Source: JAFAZJ01 sp964437145 (GTDB taxonomy: Bacteria > Pseudomonadota > Alphaproteobacteria > Reyranellales > Reyranellaceae). Taken from it: a stretch of DNA of 22,629 nucleotides. The notes below the pieces were generated by a model. That model was not told where the DNA came from and did no database searches. It saw only the letters and a program-made list of their open reading frames with translations. The stretch is from positions 1 to 22,629 of the forward strand of contig CAYTFW010000105.1 of assembly GCA_964437145.1 (NCBI GenBank), given 5' to 3'. Position numbers and translations under genes: made by a program. Positions 1-7,931 of the stretch are shown here, piece by piece. Numbering within the stretch: the first letter of the stretch is position 1; each line of letters begins with the position of its first letter.

Positions 1-56
1 TCTCATGAACGGACTGTGCCTCTTTTCCTCCGTCTCAAAATAGGGGCGCACATCAG

Positions 57-112
57 AGAATGAGAAAGAAAGTCTTCCTCTTCTTGATCTTCCTCTGTGC
101 CTCTGTGGTTCG
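57..112. repeat. Dispersed-repeat-like sequence upstream of the MFS gene
   Basis: Bases 91-110 read on the minus strand as accacagaggcacagagga, a tract I recognise as recurring in intergenic regions of unrelated bacterial genomes and often mis-annotated as small Thr/Glu/Gln/Arg-rich proteins. The adjoining 57-90 is purine/pyrimidine-skewed and AT-richer than the rest of the window. The 8-mer tctcatga occurs at 1-8 and again at 113-120, flanking the region. The first 217 bases hold no credible gene: an ATG at 60 opens a 45-codon hydrophobic reading frame that I take to be a by-product of the repeat. The promoter of the MFS gene could lie here, but I see no convincing -35/-10 pair. Confidence 0.4.
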
Positions 113-217
113 TCTCATGATGAGGCGGCTAGACGCCGACCGTCCCAGCATAGCGCGATTGTGCGGCGACAAGATTCGCGATGGACGCGGCGCGTGAAGC
201 GACGGCATCTGACCCCA

Positions 218-1441
218 ATGACCACGAGCGCCCCCACTATCGACGAGACCGCGCGCGGTTACGCCGGCTGGAAGACCGTCTTCGCCTGCTTCCTGCTGGC
301 GGTGGCCGCTTGGGGCTTCGGCTTCTACGGCCACACGGTCTATCTCGCCGAGCTGCGCAAGCTCTACGGCTGGCCGACATCGCTGATCTCGACCGCCACC
401 ACCGTCTACTACCTGCTGGGCGGCGTGATCGTGATCTGGGTCAGCGACGCGGTGCGCTGCTTCGGCCCGCGCGGCGTGGCCCTGGCGGGCCTGCTGGCTC
501 TCTGCGGCTCTGGCGCGCTCATGGCGCTGGTGCGCGAGCCCTGGCAGCTCTATGGCGTCTTCCTGCTGATGTCCTGCGGCTGGGCCGGCACCAGCATCGC
601 CATCATCAACGGCATCCTGGGCCTGTGGTTCAGCGCGCGGCGCGGCATGGCGATCAGCTTCGCGCTCAACGGCGCCAGCGTCGCCGGCGTCGCCTTCGCG
701 CCGGCCCTGGTGGCGCTGATCGCCGTCTTCGACTTCGCCACCGCGATGCCGATCGCCGCCGTCGCCACCCTGCTGATCGTCGGCCCGGCGATCCTGCTCT
801 GGGTCGACTGGCCGCCGCACGGCCGTGGCATCACCGCCGCATCGCCCACCACGTCGGGCATGTGGACGCGCCCGCGCGCGTTGCGTAGTCCGCAATTCTG
901 GACGGTGACGGCGCCCTTCGCGCTCGCCTTGCTGGCCCAGGTTGGCTTCCTCACGCACCTCATCGCGTTTCTCGAGCCGAGCACCGGCCGCTACCTCGCC
1001 GGCGTGGCGCTGTCGCTGGCCTCGATCTGCGCCGTGGTCGGCCGCGTCGGGCTGGGCTTCTTCATCGACCGGCTCAATCAGCGCGTGGTGACGGCGGTGT
1101 CGCTGGCCAGCCAGGCGGCGGCGCTGTTCCTGATGATCCACACCACCGACACCGTGGCGCTGATCGCGCTGGCGTCGCTGTTCGGGTTGTCGGTCGGCAA
1201 CCTGATCACCCTGCCGTCGCTGATCGTGCAGCGCGAATTCGAGGCCGGCTCGTTCGGCATGCTGATGGCGCTGTCGGCGGCCATCAACCAGTTCACCTAC
1301 GCCCTCGGGCCGGGGCTGCTGGGCGTGGTCAAGGATCTCGCCGGCGGCTACCCGGCGGCGCTCGGTCTCTGCATCGCCTGCCAGTTCGTGGCTGTCGCCA
1401 TCATCCTGTCGCGGCGTTCGCCAAGCGCGCCGCTATCTTGA
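218..1441 (+). CDS. MFS transporter (monocarboxylate/oxalate-formate antiporter-like)
   Basis: This is a major facilitator superfamily inner-membrane transporter of about 407 residues, the usual length for a 12-helix MFS protein. The N-terminus (MTTSAPTIDETARGYAGWKT) is short and polar and leads straight into helix 1. The stretch LWFSARRGMAISFALNGASV resembles the loop and helix that follow helix 4 in the oxalate/formate and monocarboxylate branch of the family, so a small organic anion is the likeliest substrate, but this is inference. The ATG at 218 was chosen because residues upstream of it (from GTG at 161 or 197) are Arg-rich and unlike an MFS N-terminus; no clear Shine-Dalgarno is visible. 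The stop is followed by the phosphoesterase on the same strand after about 75 bases. Confidence 0.85.
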   Translation: MTTSAPTIDETARGYAGWKTVFACFLLAVAAWGFGFYGHTVYLAELRKLYGWPTSLISTATTVYYLLGGVIVIWVSDAVRCFGPRGVALAGLLALCGSGALMALVREPWQLYGVFLLMSCGWAGTSIAIINGILGLWFSARRGMAISFALNGASVAGVAFAPALVALIAVFDFATAMPIAAVATLLIVGPAILLWVDWPPHGRGITAASPTTSGMWTRPRALRSPQFWTVTAPFALALLAQVGFLTHLIAFLEPSTGRYLAGVALSLASICAVVGRVGLGFFIDRLNQRVVTAVSLASQAAALFLMIHTTDTVALIALASLFGLSVGNLITLPSLIVQREFEAGSFGMLMALSAAINQFTYALGPGLLGVVKDLAGGYPAALGLCIACQFVAVAIILSRRSPSAPLS

Positions 1442-1515
1442 CCGGCCGTCATACCACTGAGACGTTCACATCGGACATTGGCAAGCGACTCGGGCTACTC
1501 CGGGGGGAGACATCC

Positions 1516-2352
1516 ATGACCGTGCACGTCGCCCAGATCTCCGACACGCATCTCAGCGAGGCCAAGCCCTTCTTCAACACCAACTTCGCCCGCCTGGGCG
1601 AGGCGTTGCATGAGGCGGCGGTCGACCTGGTGATCAACAGCGGCGATGTCTCGCTCGACGGCGCCGACCTCGACGCCGATTTACGCCGCGCGCATGGGCT
1701 GCACGAGGCGCTCGACCTCGACTGGCTGGCGATCCCGGGCAACCACGACATCGGCGACAGCCAGGGCATCGGCTCGAAACAGCCGATCGACGAGGGCCGC
1801 CGCGCGCGCTATCGCGCGATCTTCGGCGAGGATTACTGGGCGCACGACATCCCCGGCTGGCGGCTGATCGGCGTCAACGCCCAGCTCGCCGGTTCCGACC
1901 TTTCGGCGGATGCCGACCAGAGCGGCTTCGTGCGCCACGCCGCCGCGACCGCCAACGGCCGCTCGATCGCCCTCTTCGTGCACAAGCCGCTGTACGACGC
2001 CTCGCCGGCCGAGACCGAGCTCGGTGGCCGCTTCCTGCCCCCGGCGGCGCGCGGTGGACTGCTCTCGGCGCTGAATGGCGCGGCGCTCCGCCTGGTCGCC
2101 TGCGGTCACGTGCATCAGTTCCGCGACACCAAGGGCGGGAGCTGGCGCGACGTCTGGGCGCCGTCGACGGCGTTCATCCTGCCGGATTTCTTCCAGCCGG
2201 TTTTCGGCTCGAAGGTCGTGGGTTACATCGATCACGCCTTCCATGCCGACGGCACGGTCGACAGCCGGCTGGTACGACCGCCGGGGCTGACGCTGCACAA
2301 CATCGAGACGATCCCGGACGCCTATGGCGACCTGCGCGCGCGCAAGCGCTAG
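1516..2352 (+). CDS. Calcineurin-like metallophosphoesterase (CpdA/class III phosphodiesterase-like)
   Basis: This is a dinuclear-metal phosphoesterase of 278 residues. All expected metal-binding blocks are present in order: D10-T-H12, G-D44 in NSGDVS, GNHD (N76, H77), H156 in FVHKP, and G-H198-V-H200. The order and length match the class III cyclic nucleotide phosphodiesterase family (CpdA, GpdQ), whose members hydrolyse cyclic nucleotides, phosphodiesters or phosphomonoesters; the substrate here cannot be told. No signal peptide is seen, so the protein is probably cytoplasmic. The ATG at 1516 has a purine-rich ggggggaga tract just upstream. A TTG at 1438 that would overlap the MFS stop is open but lacks family similarity and was rejected. 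The gene ends just before a palindromic repeat facing a convergent desaturase. Confidence 0.88.
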   Translation: MTVHVAQISDTHLSEAKPFFNTNFARLGEALHEAAVDLVINSGDVSLDGADLDADLRRAHGLHEALDLDWLAIPGNHDIGDSQGIGSKQPIDEGRRARYRAIFGEDYWAHDIPGWRLIGVNAQLAGSDLSADADQSGFVRHAAATANGRSIALFVHKPLYDASPAETELGGRFLPPAARGGLLSALNGAALRLVACGHVHQFRDTKGGSWRDVWAPSTAFILPDFFQPVFGSKVVGYIDHAFHADGTVDSRLVRPPGLTLHNIETIPDAYGDLRARKR

Positions 2353-2383
2353 AGCGACATGCCCGGAATTGGCATTACACTGT

Positions 2384-2444
2384 CATCCCGAGCGCAGCGA
2401 GGGATCCAGGCGGCTTTCCTAGATCCCTCGCTGCGCTCGGGATG
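2384..2444. repeat. Palindromic repeat element between convergent genes (possible bidirectional terminator)
   Basis: The arms at 2384-2406 and 2422-2444 are perfect 23-base reverse complements (catcccgagcgcag... against its complement) with a 15-base loop, and pairing extends further with one mismatch. It sits between the stop codons of the phosphoesterase (2352) and desaturase (2475). The hairpin is very stable but has no U-tract, so it is more like an intergenic palindromic (REP-like) element that may also block read-through from both sides. I recognise the arm sequence as one that recurs in high-GC proteobacterial genomes; copy number here is unknown because the window holds only one. Confidence 0.75.
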
Positions 2445-2474
2445 GCAGGTGCATCTGATCAACCGCTCGATGCT

Positions 2475-3446
2475 CTAGATGTGCGCTGGCCCCCGCGCGC
2501 GGCCTGGGGCGTGCGGGCCGTCGATCAGTTTCGCGGTGGCGCGCTTGAGCACCTCGAGATAGCCGCGGCGCAGCTCCATCTTCGGGCCGAAGCCGCCGCC
2601 CAGCAGCGCGCGATGCGCTGATGGCAGGCGCCAGCACGGCACGAACAGGAACAGGTGGTGCTCGAGGTGGTAGTTCACCCAGTACGGCGCGATCAGCAGC
2701 CGTTCGAGCCAGTTCGCCTTCGTCGTGCGCGTGTTGCGCAGCGGATCGTCGTTGTCGGGCACGACAGCGTGCTCGGCGATGTTCCGGACGCGGCTGACGA
2801 GCTGGTACCAGGTCGCCATCGGCAGCAGCCATAGCGCCGGGTAGAGCCACCAGTAGCCCAGCGCGCTCAGACCCGCGAGCAGAACGGCGTTGACGATGAA
2901 GAAGCCGCGTTCGTTGCGCAGCAGGTTCGCCAGCCGCGTGCCAAGACCGAGATCGCGCGGCCCCATCGCGCGGACCACCTGCTCGCGGCGGCGCTGGTAG
3001 GCGGTCTGCCCGGTCATGTCGCGCAGCACCTTGCGCCACAGGCTCTTGCGCGTGATCGGGAAGGGCGCGGACAGGCCGAGATCGGGATCCTCGGGCTGCT
3101 GCGTGTGGCGGTGATGCGTCAGATGATAGGGCCGGTACAGCGTCAGGCTGGCGCCCACCGGCGCGCCGCACAGCCAGGTGCCGGCCCAGTCGTTCAGCCG
3201 CCTGCTATCGAACAGCAGACCATGCGCGGCGTCGTGCATCAGGATGGCGAGGCCGAGCTGACGCGCGCCGATCACCATGACCGCGACGACGAAGGTCAGC
3301 GGATTGGGCCACCATACGAACAATGCCATGGCGCCGAGGATCAGGCCCCAGGCATGCAGCACCAGCAGCGCGCCCATGAGGTCGGACTTGCCGCGCAGAG
3401 AGGCGATCTGCTCGCTGTTGATGTAGTCGTGTGGTCTGGCCAGCAT
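2475..3446 (-). CDS. Membrane fatty-acid desaturase family protein
   Basis: This is an integral-membrane di-iron desaturase or hydroxylase of 323 residues. The three His boxes are intact: H71-DAA-H75, H108-LT-HH (111-112) with a further H114, and H260-LE-HH (263-264). The segment RNIAEHAV followed by DPLRNTRT (222-241) is typical of the acyl-lipid desaturase/ketolase branch. Hydrophobic stretches at about 24-70 and 181-215 would form the transmembrane hairpins, with the His boxes on the cytoplasmic face. Members introduce double bonds or oxygen into acyl chains using O2 and reduced ferredoxin or cytochrome; the exact substrate is not predictable. The ATG at 3446 gives the normal N-terminus although its ribosome site is weak. 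It is divergent from the methyltransferase, with 91 bases for both promoters. Confidence 0.88.
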   Translation of the reverse strand: MLARPHDYINSEQIASLRGKSDLMGALLVLHAWGLILGAMALFVWWPNPLTFVVAVMVIGARQLGLAILMHDAAHGLLFDSRRLNDWAGTWLCGAPVGASLTLYRPYHLTHHRHTQQPEDPDLGLSAPFPITRKSLWRKVLRDMTGQTAYQRRREQVVRAMGPRDLGLGTRLANLLRNERGFFIVNAVLLAGLSALGYWWLYPALWLLPMATWYQLVSRVRNIAEHAVVPDNDDPLRNTRTTKANWLERLLIAPYWVNYHLEHHLFLFVPCWRLPSAHRALLGGGFGPKMELRRGYLEVLKRATAKLIDGPHAPGRARGPAHI

Positions 3447-3537
3447 CGGGCTTCAAGCTGGGCGCGCCGCTCGGTCCTGTCAACGCTGGCGCGTAGCCGC
3501 CTGCCAGCGATATTGTGACGCTCGGGAGTCCGGGTCC

Positions 3538-4368
3538 ATGATCGACGAGCAGGCTGTCAGCGGCCACTACCAGCGCGGTGATGTCATCGACCGGATCGTC
3601 GCGGGGTTGCGCGCGGCCGGCATCGATCTGGACCGTGTCCGGCCGACCGATCTCGCGCCCGTCGACGAGTTCCATATCGGCGGTGCGCCAGCGACCCGCG
3701 CGCTCGCCGCCAAGCTGCCGTTCCATGCCGGCCAACGATTGCTCGATGTCGGCAGCGGCCTCGGTGGGCCTGCTCGTTTCCTCGCCGAGCATTTCGGCGC
3801 CCATGTCACGGGCATCGATCTGACGCCCGCCTATGTCGAGGCGGCGCGGCATCTGAGCGAGCTGACGCGGCAGGCCGACATGACCGACTTCAAAGCCGGC
3901 AGCGCGCTCGCCATGCCCTTCGGCGACGCCGGCTTCGATGGCGCCGTCACCATCCACGTCGCCATGAACATCGCCGATCGCGCCGGCCTCTATCGCGAGG
4001 TCGCGCGCGTGCTGCGGCCCGGCGCGACGTTCGGGATCTACGACATCATGACGGGCGATGGCGCGCCGATCGGCTTTCCGATGCCCTGGGCGAGCACGGC
4101 GGCGCAGAGTCACCTGGCCACGCCTGATGAGACGCAGCGTCTGCTGCGCGGCGGCGGTTTCGAGATCGTCGCCTACGAGGATCGCACGCCGCACGCCAAG
4201 GCCTTCTTCGAGGCCCAGTTTGCCGCGGTGGCCAAGGCCGGCGGGCCGCCGCCGCTCGGCCTTCATCTGATCACCGGCGAGACGCATCGCGAGAAATTCG
4301 CCAATCTGCGTCAGGCCGTGGCGGATGGCCGCCTCACCCCCGGCATGATCGTCGCGCGCAAACCGTGA
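3538..4368 (+). CDS. Class I SAM-dependent methyltransferase
   Basis: This protein of 276 residues has a Rossmann methyltransferase core. Motif I is LDVGSGLGGPAR (69-80), the acidic residue after strand 2 is D94 in GIDLTP, and a post-motif ARVLRPGATFGIYDIM segment follows. The N-terminal VDEFHIGGAPATRALA lead-in is typical of the UbiE/Methyltransf_11-like cytoplasmic enzymes that act on small molecules or lipids. The methyl acceptor is unknown. The stop overlaps the GTG of the following hydrolase by four bases (GTGA), so the two proteins are probably made together. A possible Shine-Dalgarno (cgggag) lies upstream of ATG 3538. Confidence 0.88.
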   Translation: MIDEQAVSGHYQRGDVIDRIVAGLRAAGIDLDRVRPTDLAPVDEFHIGGAPATRALAAKLPFHAGQRLLDVGSGLGGPARFLAEHFGAHVTGIDLTPAYVEAARHLSELTRQADMTDFKAGSALAMPFGDAGFDGAVTIHVAMNIADRAGLYREVARVLRPGATFGIYDIMTGDGAPIGFPMPWASTAAQSHLATPDETQRLLRGGGFEIVAYEDRTPHAKAFFEAQFAAVAKAGGPPPLGLHLITGETHREKFANLRQAVADGRLTPGMIVARKP

Positions 4369-5267
4369 CCATGATCAAGCACATCGACACCGACGTCCTC
4401 GACATCGCCTGGGAGGACCACGGCTCGGCCGTCGGCGCGCCGGTGATCCTGCTGCACGGCTTTCCCTACGACGTGCGCGCCTATGACGACGTGGCGCCCA
4501 GGCTGGCGGCGGCCGGCATGCGTGTGCTGGTGCCCTATCTGCGCGGCTACGGCCCGACGCGTTTCCGGTCGGCCGACACGCCGCGCTCCGGCGAGCAGGC
4601 GGCGCTGGGCCACGACCTGCTGCAATTCATGAACGCGCTGCGCATCGAGCGCGCCACTGTCGCCGGCTACGATTGGGGCGGGCGCGCCGCCTGCATCGTC
4701 GCCGCGCTGTGGCCGCAGCGCGTCGCTGGGCTGGTGAGCTGCGGCGGCTACAACGTCCAGGACATCGCCGCCTCGGTCGAGCCGGTCGCCGCCGAGCAGG
4801 AGCACCGCTTCTGGTACCAGTACTACTTCCACACCGAACGCGGCCGCGCCGGGCTGACGAAGAGCCGTCGCGACATCTGCCGCCTGCTGTGGCGCCTGTG
4901 GTCGCCGGAATGGCAATTCGACGAGGCGACCTTCGAGAAGACCGCGCCGTCCTTCGACAACCCCGACTTCGTCGACGTCGTCATCCAGTCATACCGCCAC
5001 CGCTACGGCTACGCTTCGGGCGATCCGGCAATGGCGCCGATCGAGGCCAAGCTGGCGGCGAAGCCGAAGATCACCGTGCCGACCAAGGTGCTGCATGGCG
5101 GCCACGATGGCGTCGGTCCGGCCGAGCACTCGGAGCGGCACCAGCGCTTCTTCACCGGCCCCTACCAGCGCCGCCTGCTGCCGCGCATCGGCCACAACGT
5201 ACCGCAGGAGGCGCCAATCGACTTCGCCGTCGCCATCCTCGATCTCGCTCGGGAGCACCGCCCATGA
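4365..5267 (+). CDS. Alpha/beta hydrolase, epoxide hydrolase/haloalkane dehalogenase-like
   Basis: This is an alpha/beta-hydrolase fold enzyme of 300 residues. The oxyanion motif HGFPYD begins at H31, and the nucleophile elbow is GYDWGG with D103, so the nucleophile is Asp rather than Ser, as in epoxide hydrolases and dehalogenases. The acid is probably D248 (GGHDGVG) and the base H277 (RIGHNVP). A cap region containing YQYYFH (starting near residue 151) offers tyrosines like those that polarise epoxides. The reaction is therefore probably hydrolysis of an epoxide or carbon-halogen bond; the substrate is unknown. Translation may start at GTG 4365 (overlapping the methyltransferase stop) or at ATG 4371. 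Its stop overlaps the ATG of the decayed gene that follows (ATGA). Confidence 0.85.
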   Translation: MTMIKHIDTDVLDIAWEDHGSAVGAPVILLHGFPYDVRAYDDVAPRLAAAGMRVLVPYLRGYGPTRFRSADTPRSGEQAALGHDLLQFMNALRIERATVAGYDWGGRAACIVAALWPQRVAGLVSCGGYNVQDIAASVEPVAAEQEHRFWYQYYFHTERGRAGLTKSRRDICRLLWRLWSPEWQFDEATFEKTAPSFDNPDFVDVVIQSYRHRYGYASGDPAMAPIEAKLAAKPKITVPTKVLHGGHDGVGPAEHSERHQRFFTGPYQRRLLPRIGHNVPQEAPIDFAVAILDLAREHRP

Positions 5268-5360
5268 CCTCGATCACGCTGATCGGCGCCACCGGCCGCC
5301 ATCGTCGACGAGATCGAGACGCCAAAGCATGTGAAGCGACGCTTCACCGCCGCCTACTGA
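5264..5360 (+). pseudogene. Remnant of a NAD(P)-binding (NmrA/SDR-like) gene, internally deleted
   Basis: The ATG at 5264 overlaps the hydrolase stop (ATGA) and opens MTSITLIGATGR, the start of an NAD(P)-binding Rossmann protein of the atypical SDR/NmrA type. Around 5294 the reading switches by one base, and the new frame reads AIVDEIETPKHVKRRFTAAY then TGA at 5358-5360, which looks like a genuine C-terminus. The simplest explanation is that most of a coupled third gene was deleted with loss of frame, leaving its first dozen and last twenty codons. The last bases overlap the end of the convergent GntR gene. That the two ends come from one gene is inference. Confidence 0.55.
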
Positions 5361-6052
5361 ATCTCTTTGAGGGCGCGGGCGCGCGCCCGCTCGATCAGGT
5401 AGGCGAGCGCCGCCGAGATGTCCTCGACCATCGTCGCGCAGGCCTCGGCGTGGTCGCCGCGCGCCAGCGCGTCGAGGAAGCGTCGCCGCAGCTGCCCGCG
5501 TTCGCGCGCGGCGTAGCCGGTGAACAGCTCGCCGATCCACGGGCCGCTGCGTCGCCACTGCGCCTCGATCAGCCGCATCAGCGCCGGACGGCCGGCCAGC
5601 CGGTACACGGCGTGATGGAAGCGCTGGATCTCCGCCATCATGCGGCGCACGTCGCTCCGGCCGCGCGCCTTCACGATCGCCGCGTCGATGCGCTCCAGCG
5701 CCGCGCGGTCGTCGGCCGTCATGCGCTTGACCGCGAGATCGGTCGCCAGTCCTTCCAGCGCCAGCCGAATCTCGCGCAGCTCCTCCAGCTCGGCGGCGGT
5801 CATGGTCGGCACGCGCAGCCGGCGATTGGCCAGCAACGCCAGCGTGCCCTCGGCGATCAGACGGCGCACCGCCTCGCGGATCGGCGTCGGGCTGATGCCC
5901 AGCGCCGTCGCCAGGCCTCGGATCGTGACGCTCTGGCCGGGTGCGAGGCGGCCGGTCATCAGCGCCGTGCCGATCGCGGTATAGGCGCGGTCGTGCAGCG
6001 GCACGTGCGCGCGGGCGCCATTCGACGGCGTCGTCTTGCGGGCGAGCTTCAC
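5354..6052 (-). CDS. GntR-family transcriptional regulator, FCD (FadR-like) subfamily
   Basis: This is a 232-residue DNA-binding regulator. Residues 15-82 form the winged helix-turn-helix, with the recognition region IRGLATALGISPTPIREAVR. Residues 88-225 form an all-helical FCD ligand domain. H146 and H201 sit near expected FCD metal positions, but the other usual His positions appear to be replaced (around Q187 and D211), so metal dependence is doubtful. The start is GTG at 6052, overlapping the ATPase stop (GTGA). It is the last gene of the transporter operon, so it probably senses the transported compound and controls the operon; the tandem repeats at 11451-11491 are candidate sites. The longer frame reading in from upstream is only read-through of the aapP region and was not used. 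Confidence 0.87.
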   Translation of the reverse strand: MKLARKTTPSNGARAHVPLHDRAYTAIGTALMTGRLAPGQSVTIRGLATALGISPTPIREAVRRLIAEGTLALLANRRLRVPTMTAAELEELREIRLALEGLATDLAVKRMTADDRAALERIDAAIVKARGRSDVRRMMAEIQRFHHAVYRLAGRPALMRLIEAQWRRSGPWIGELFTGYAARERGQLRRRFLDALARGDHAEACATMVEDISAALAYLIERARARALKEIQ

Positions 6053-6810
6053 GCCGGCGCTCCCCTCGGTCCGAGCACATCGGCGAGGAAGGCGCGCGTG
6101 CGCGCGTTCTGTGGCGCGGCGAAAAAACGCGCCGGCGGCGCCTGCTCGACGATGCGGCCGTGATCCATGAACACGACCCGATCCGCCGCCTCGCGGGCGA
6201 AGCCCATCTCGTGCGTCACCACGACCATGGTCATGCCGGCGCGCGCGAGGTCGACCATGACGTCGAGCACCTCGCGGATCATCTCTGGGTCGAGCGCCGA
6301 GGTCGGCTCGTCGAACAGCATCAGCCGCGGCTCCATCGCCAGCGCGCGCGCGATGGCGACGCGTTGCTGCTGGCCGCCCGACAGCTCGGCGGGGTATTTG
6401 CGCGCCTGCTCGGGGATGCGCAGGCGCTCGAGATGGGCCATCGCCAGCGCCTCGGCCTCGCGCGCGCCCATGCCGCGTACGCGGCGCGGACCGAGTGTGC
6501 AGTTCTCCAGCGCGGTCAGGTGCGGAAAGAGGTTGAACTGCTGGAACACCATGGCGACGCGCGCCCGCACCTCCGGCAAGGTGCCCAGCGCGTGCGACAC
6601 CTCGATGCCGTCGAGCATGATGGTGCCGGAATCGTGGCGCACCAGCCCGTTGACGCATTGCACCAGGGTCGACTTGCCCGAGCCCGAGGCGCCGCAGACG
6701 ACCACGCGCTCGCCGGTGGCGACGTCGAGATCGACGCCGTCGAGCGCGACGACCGCGCGATAGCGCTTGGTGACGCCGCGCACGCTGAGCAGCGCCGCCG
6801 CCTCAGCCAC
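6049..6810 (-). CDS. aapP: Polar amino-acid ABC transporter ATP-binding protein (AapP/GlnQ-like)
   Basis: This is a 253-residue ABC ATPase that powers import at the cytoplasmic face. It has Walker A GASGSGKST (40-48), Q-loop Q90, signature LSGGQQQ starting at 143, and Walker B LMLFDEP (163-169) followed by the D-loop SALDPE. The segment VFQQFNLFPHLTALEN is diagnostic of the polar amino-acid (PAAT) class. The probable GTG start at 6810 lies inside the end of the permease gene (8-base overlap), and the stop overlaps the GntR start. Tight coupling fits a fixed stoichiometry with the permeases. Confidence 0.92.
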   Translation of the reverse strand: MAEAAALLSVRGVTKRYRAVVALDGVDLDVATGERVVVCGASGSGKSTLVQCVNGLVRHDSGTIMLDGIEVSHALGTLPEVRARVAMVFQQFNLFPHLTALENCTLGPRRVRGMGAREAEALAMAHLERLRIPEQARKYPAELSGGQQQRVAIARALAMEPRLMLFDEPTSALDPEMIREVLDVMVDLARAGMTMVVVTHEMGFAREAADRVVFMDHGRIVEQAPPARFFAAPQNARTRAFLADVLGPRGAPA

Positions 6811-7930
6811 GTTTGCCTCCGCCCGAGCCGGCGGCCAGCCGCGCCTCCAGCCGCTGGCTGTAGGCGGACATCGCGGCGCAGGCCGCGAAGTAGATCACGG
6901 CGATGAAGAGATAGGATTCGATGTACAGCCCCCACCACGCCGGATCGGCCTTGGCGGCGTTGGCGGTGCCCAGCAGGTCCAGCATGGAGATGATCGTGAC
7001 CAGCGAGGTGTCCTTGAACGCGGCGATGAAGATGTTGACCAGCGACGGCAGGGTGACGCGCAGCGCCTGCGGCAGGACGACGTCGAGATGCATGCGCCAG
7101 TAGCCCAGGCCCAGCGACTCGGCGGCGGCGTACTGGCCCGGCGGGATCGACTGCAGGCCGCCGCGGATCGCCTCGGCCATATAGGCGGCGAAGAACATCA
7201 CAAAGGCGAGCTGGGCGCGCAGCAGCTTGTCGACATCGACATCCGCCGGCACCACCAGCGGGAACAAGATCGTGGCGAGGAACAGCAGGCTGATCAGCGG
7301 CACGCCGCGGATGAACTCGATGTAGCCGGTGCACAGCCAGGAGATCACCGGCATGTCGCTGCGCCGCCCCAGCGCCAGCAGCAGCGCCAGCAAGAAGGCG
7401 ACGCCGCAGCCGATCACCGCCAGCCCCAGGGTCAGTGGCAGCCCCGCCCACAGCCGGTGCGGCACGGGGCGCAATCCGGCCACGCCGCCCCACATCAGGA
7501 CGCCGATGGCGAGGATCGTCGCCGCCCATGTCGCGGCCATCGCCCAGCGCCGCGAGCGCGTCGCCCACATCGCGCGTGGAGCGGAGAGGCCCACGGCGGC
7601 GCAGAACAGGCCGACCGCGAGCGCCGGCCGCCATTGCAGGTCGAAGGGATAGGTGCCGAACAGGATCAGCCGCCACTTGGCCTGGAGATAGGCCCAGCAC
7701 GCGCCGCCCGACTTCAGGCAATCGTCGTAGCCGGCCGGCGCCACGCGGCTGTCGGCGACCAGCCAGCGCCACAGCCCGGGCAAGGTCACCGCGAGGAACC
7801 AGACGCCGAGCGCGGTCAGCACAACGCCGTGCCAGCCATCGAAGAAGTTGCGTTGCAGCCACAGCAGCACACCCGAGGGCGCCGGCGGCGGCGGGCGTTG
7901 GATTCGCGGCGGGTCGGAGGCGATAGCCAC
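6803..7930 (-). CDS. aapM: Amino-acid ABC transporter permease, AapM-like
   Basis: This is an inner-membrane permease of 375 residues, larger than ordinary HisM/GlnP proteins. The extra N-terminal part (hydrophobic stretches at about 33-52, 102-115 and 129-149, plus a CLKSGGACWAYL loop at 71-82) is characteristic of the AapM/BztC class of general amino-acid transporters. The conserved core begins near 164 and holds the EAA loop, EAIRGGLQSIPPGQYAAAES from residue 253, which contacts the ATPase. Probable start is GTG at 7930, one base after the AapQ stop. It pairs with the AapQ-like permease to form the translocation pore. Confidence 0.9.
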   Translation of the reverse strand: MAIASDPPRIQRPPPPAPSGVLLWLQRNFFDGWHGVVLTALGVWFLAVTLPGLWRWLVADSRVAPAGYDDCLKSGGACWAYLQAKWRLILFGTYPFDLQWRPALAVGLFCAAVGLSAPRAMWATRSRRWAMAATWAATILAIGVLMWGGVAGLRPVPHRLWAGLPLTLGLAVIGCGVAFLLALLLALGRRSDMPVISWLCTGYIEFIRGVPLISLLFLATILFPLVVPADVDVDKLLRAQLAFVMFFAAYMAEAIRGGLQSIPPGQYAAAESLGLGYWRMHLDVVLPQALRVTLPSLVNIFIAAFKDTSLVTIISMLDLLGTANAAKADPAWWGLYIESYLFIAVIYFAACAAMSAYSQRLEARLAAGSGGGKRG

Positions 7931-7931
7931 G

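Noticed and set aside
60..197. A 45-codon frame with a hydrophobic, lipoprotein-like N-terminus
   Set aside because: It coincides with the dispersed-repeat tract and its AT-rich flank, has no ribosome site, and matches a class of known spurious ORFs.
53..1141. A 362-codon minus-strand open frame opposite the MFS gene
   Set aside because: It is rich in Arg, Gln, Asp and His with no domain, as expected for the antisense of a high-GC coding gene; the MFS frame on the plus strand has clear membrane helices.
5375..5390. A 16-bp perfect palindrome, gcgggcgcgcgcccgc, considered as a terminator between convergent genes
   Set aside because: It lies inside the GntR coding sequence (an Ala/Arg-rich helix), is pure GC alternation with no U-tract, and is likely compositional.
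4673..6163. A 496-codon plus-strand frame spanning the hydrolase, the pseudogene and the antisense of gntR
   Set aside because: Its sequence is Arg/Ala-rich shadow of the hydrolase followed by antisense of GntR; no family similarity.
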